Assembly: GCA_002083615.1 (NCBI GenBank)
Contig: MSXO01000004.1
Span: 1 to 6,100 of the forward strand
Length of the DNA stretch: 6,100 nucleotides
Origin: Proteobacteria bacterium ST_bin11
GTDB taxonomy: Bacteria; Pseudomonadota; Gammaproteobacteria; Methylococcales; Methylomonadaceae
Direction: 5' to 3'
Positions 5,395 to 6,100 of this stretch are shown piece after piece (positions within the stretch are counted from its first letter, which is position 1; each line of letters opens with the position of its first letter). A program made the position numbers and the translations under genes. Below the pieces are notes generated by a model. The model made no database searches. It was not told the DNA's origin and saw only the letters and a list, made by a program, of their open reading frames with translations.

Positions 5395-5828
5395 TTTGGC
5401 CATGATCCATTTTTTATTGATATTCATCAGCGTCAGATAAAACAGTTTCGATAATGCCTCATCATTGGGAAACGAGCCGCGATTTTTGGTAATTTTCCTT
5501 AGGCTCATATTGACGGACTCGATGGCATTGGTGGTGTAAAAGATTCGACGTATTTCCCTTTTCTGGCGGATAGTCGAAAAACGGGATGATGCGATTCCAA
5601 TTACGCCGCCATATCTGGGCAATAGAAGGGTAATCGCCGTTCCATTTCGCCGCGAACGCTGCCAGTTGCCGCTCAGCCTCTGCCACGGTGCCAATTGATA
5701 AATCTGCTTGAGTTCGGCGGCGATCTGTTTGCGCATTTTCCTACCGACATAGTTCAGACTGTAATGTACCAAATGCACGATACAAAGCGGAACGGCGATT
5801 TGCGGATAGCATATCCAGAACGGCCTCT
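5395..5828 (-). pseudogene. IS256-family transposase C-terminal fragment with frameshifts
   Basis: Read leftward from about 5820, the fragment shows Tyr-Pro-Gln-Ile-Ala-Val-Pro-Leu-Cys-Ile-Val-His-Leu-Val, the Cys-x-x-His signature of IS256/Mutator transposases. It then shows Phe-Ala-Ala-Lys-Trp-Asn-Gly-Asp-Tyr-Pro-Ser-Ile and Phe-Phe-Asp-Tyr-Pro-Pro-Glu. After that come Tyr-Thr-Thr-Asn-Ala-Ile-Glu-Ser, holding the probable catalytic Glu, and Asn-Lys-Lys-Trp-Ile-Met near the family's C-terminus. These blocks lie in alternating frames. One switch is at about 5686-5690, and one at the A/T run 5559-5562; each fits a one-base loss. A third possible switch near 5812 would add Glu-Ala-Val-Leu-Asp upstream. 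Both catalytic Asp regions are missing, as are about 20 C-terminal residues after Lys-Lys-Trp. It cannot make an active transposase. Confidence 0.85.
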
Positions 5829-5998
5829 CATCGTTTCCTTGCTCCCCGCCCTTTTTTCCTGGTTACGACTACAACCATCCGTTTGCTAATGATATGGACC
5901 TGCACCAAATGGGTATAAGGTTGGTTTTTCTGATTAGCCAGGAAGTTAAGCAACTGTTGGTAGTTGTGAACCTAGAAGGCTAGGCGATTTTGCGGCGA
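5829..5998 (-). other. Unassigned DNA inside the IS remnant
   Basis: Upstream of the recognisable transposase, the minus strand has an open frame of about 45 codons from near 5970 to a TGA at about 5829-5831. It contains His-Leu-Val-Gln-Val-His-Ile-Ile-Ser-Lys-Arg-Met followed by four Val and a basic Arg/Lys/Gly end. It is not recognised, has no start of its own, and does not match the IS256 N-terminus I would expect. It may be debris of another element joined to the IS fragment. Confidence 0.25.
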
Positions 5999-6053
5999 GT
6001 GTCTCTGCAACCACACTATATGTTATTAAATAATTAATAACTAACACACTCAT
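5946..6053 (-). CDS. Small ORF with a strong ribosome binding site
   Basis: AGGAGG at 6063-6068 on the minus strand precedes an ATG at 6058 (4 bases away, reading only Met-Arg-stop) and another ATG at 6053 (9 bases away). The second ATG opens 35 codons: Met-Ser-Val-Leu-Val-Ile-Asn-Tyr-Leu-Ile-Thr-Tyr-Ser, then an Ala/Ser/Leu-rich tail, stop at 5946-5948. The reading crosses the presumed IS terminal repeat at about codon 13. It is therefore probably a gene start interrupted by the IS, or chance, rather than a real peptide gene. No family is recognised. Confidence 0.25.
   Translation of the reverse strand: MSVLVINYLITYSVVAETLAAKSPSLLGSQLPTVA
6022..6041. repeat. AT-rich 8-bp inverted repeat at the right flank of the IS remnant
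   Basis: GTTATTAA and TTAATAAC form perfect arms around ATAA, just outside the presumed right end of the IS remnant. It is entirely A/T except for the outer pair and lacks a terminator-like tail, so its role is unclear. Confidence 0.4.
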
Positions 6054-6100
6054 CGCATTACTCCTCCTAGCATTACATAGCGCTATCTCCACGCTAGACC

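Larger units (their letters stand above)
5370..6020. mobile_element. Decayed IS256-family insertion sequence remnant
   Basis: A minus-strand Mutator-type transposase fragment is bracketed by related ends. The plus strand from 5373 reads AGTGT, eight bases, GAGACAC. The minus strand inward from 6017 reads AGTGT, seven bases, GAGACAC. I infer these are the terminal inverted repeats. The span of about 650 bp is roughly half the usual 1.3-1.4 kb of the family, so much of the transposase has been deleted. I found no convincing 8-9 bp target duplication at the flanks. The left end lies inside the last codons of parB. Confidence 0.5.

Noticed and set aside
5695..5889. Plus-strand open frame across the transposase fragment
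   Set aside because: It lies antisense to the Cys-x-x-His region of the IS256-type fragment, and its sequence is explained by that fragment.
1..6100. CRISPR array, toxin-antitoxin pair or recognisable defence operon
   Set aside because: No regularly spaced repeats of suitable length and no paired small genes or defence-type motifs were found; the unknown leftward gene alone is not enough to claim one.

Overview
The window looks like part of a proteobacterial mobile element or plasmid, most likely gammaproteobacterial. The reasons are moderate GC with AT-rich intergenic DNA, the 3' half of a tRNA-Lys(UUU) with an encoded CCA end, and an excisionase-like/integrase pair of a proteobacterial type. 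The genus cannot be named from this sequence.

Left part (1-2880). A short GC-rich stretch at 1-128 may be the end of a truncated gene. A leftward gene of unknown function follows (start 1415). Its frame is broken by one base in an A/T run at 591-594, and its natural 72-residue tail continues in another frame to 373. Divergent from it are a small excisionase/AlpA-like gene (1517-1858) and a tyrosine recombinase (1732-2787). These two overlap by 127 bp in different frames, and both frames look real.

Attachment region (about 2790-3140). Just past the integrase lies a minus-strand 3' half of tRNA-Lys with no 5' half, followed on the same strand by a hairpin-plus-T-run terminator. On the other side are short direct and inverted repeats of the kind expected for recombinase arm sites or replication iterons. 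The tRNA piece has element DNA on both sides, which fits an attP site (circular element or plasmid) or the junction between two tandem elements.

Right part (3139-5387). This is a replication/maintenance module: a RepA-like RecA-fold ATPase (Walker A and B visible) and a ParB-family partition protein with no ParA in the window. The gap between them holds a strong 34-bp dyad, and a small palindrome abuts the parB start codon.

Right end (about 5370-6020). This is a decayed IS256-family (Mutator-type) insertion: a minus-strand transposase C-terminal fragment with at least two frameshifts, apparently bracketed by related terminal inverted repeats at 5373-5392 and 5999-6017. The left repeat overlaps the last codons of parB.

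I saw no CRISPR array, rRNA or complete tRNA, and no recognisable defence operon. The least ordinary items are the attP-like junction, the dual-coding overlap, the 34-bp dyad beside an orphan parB, the frameshifted unknown gene and the remnant IS ends.
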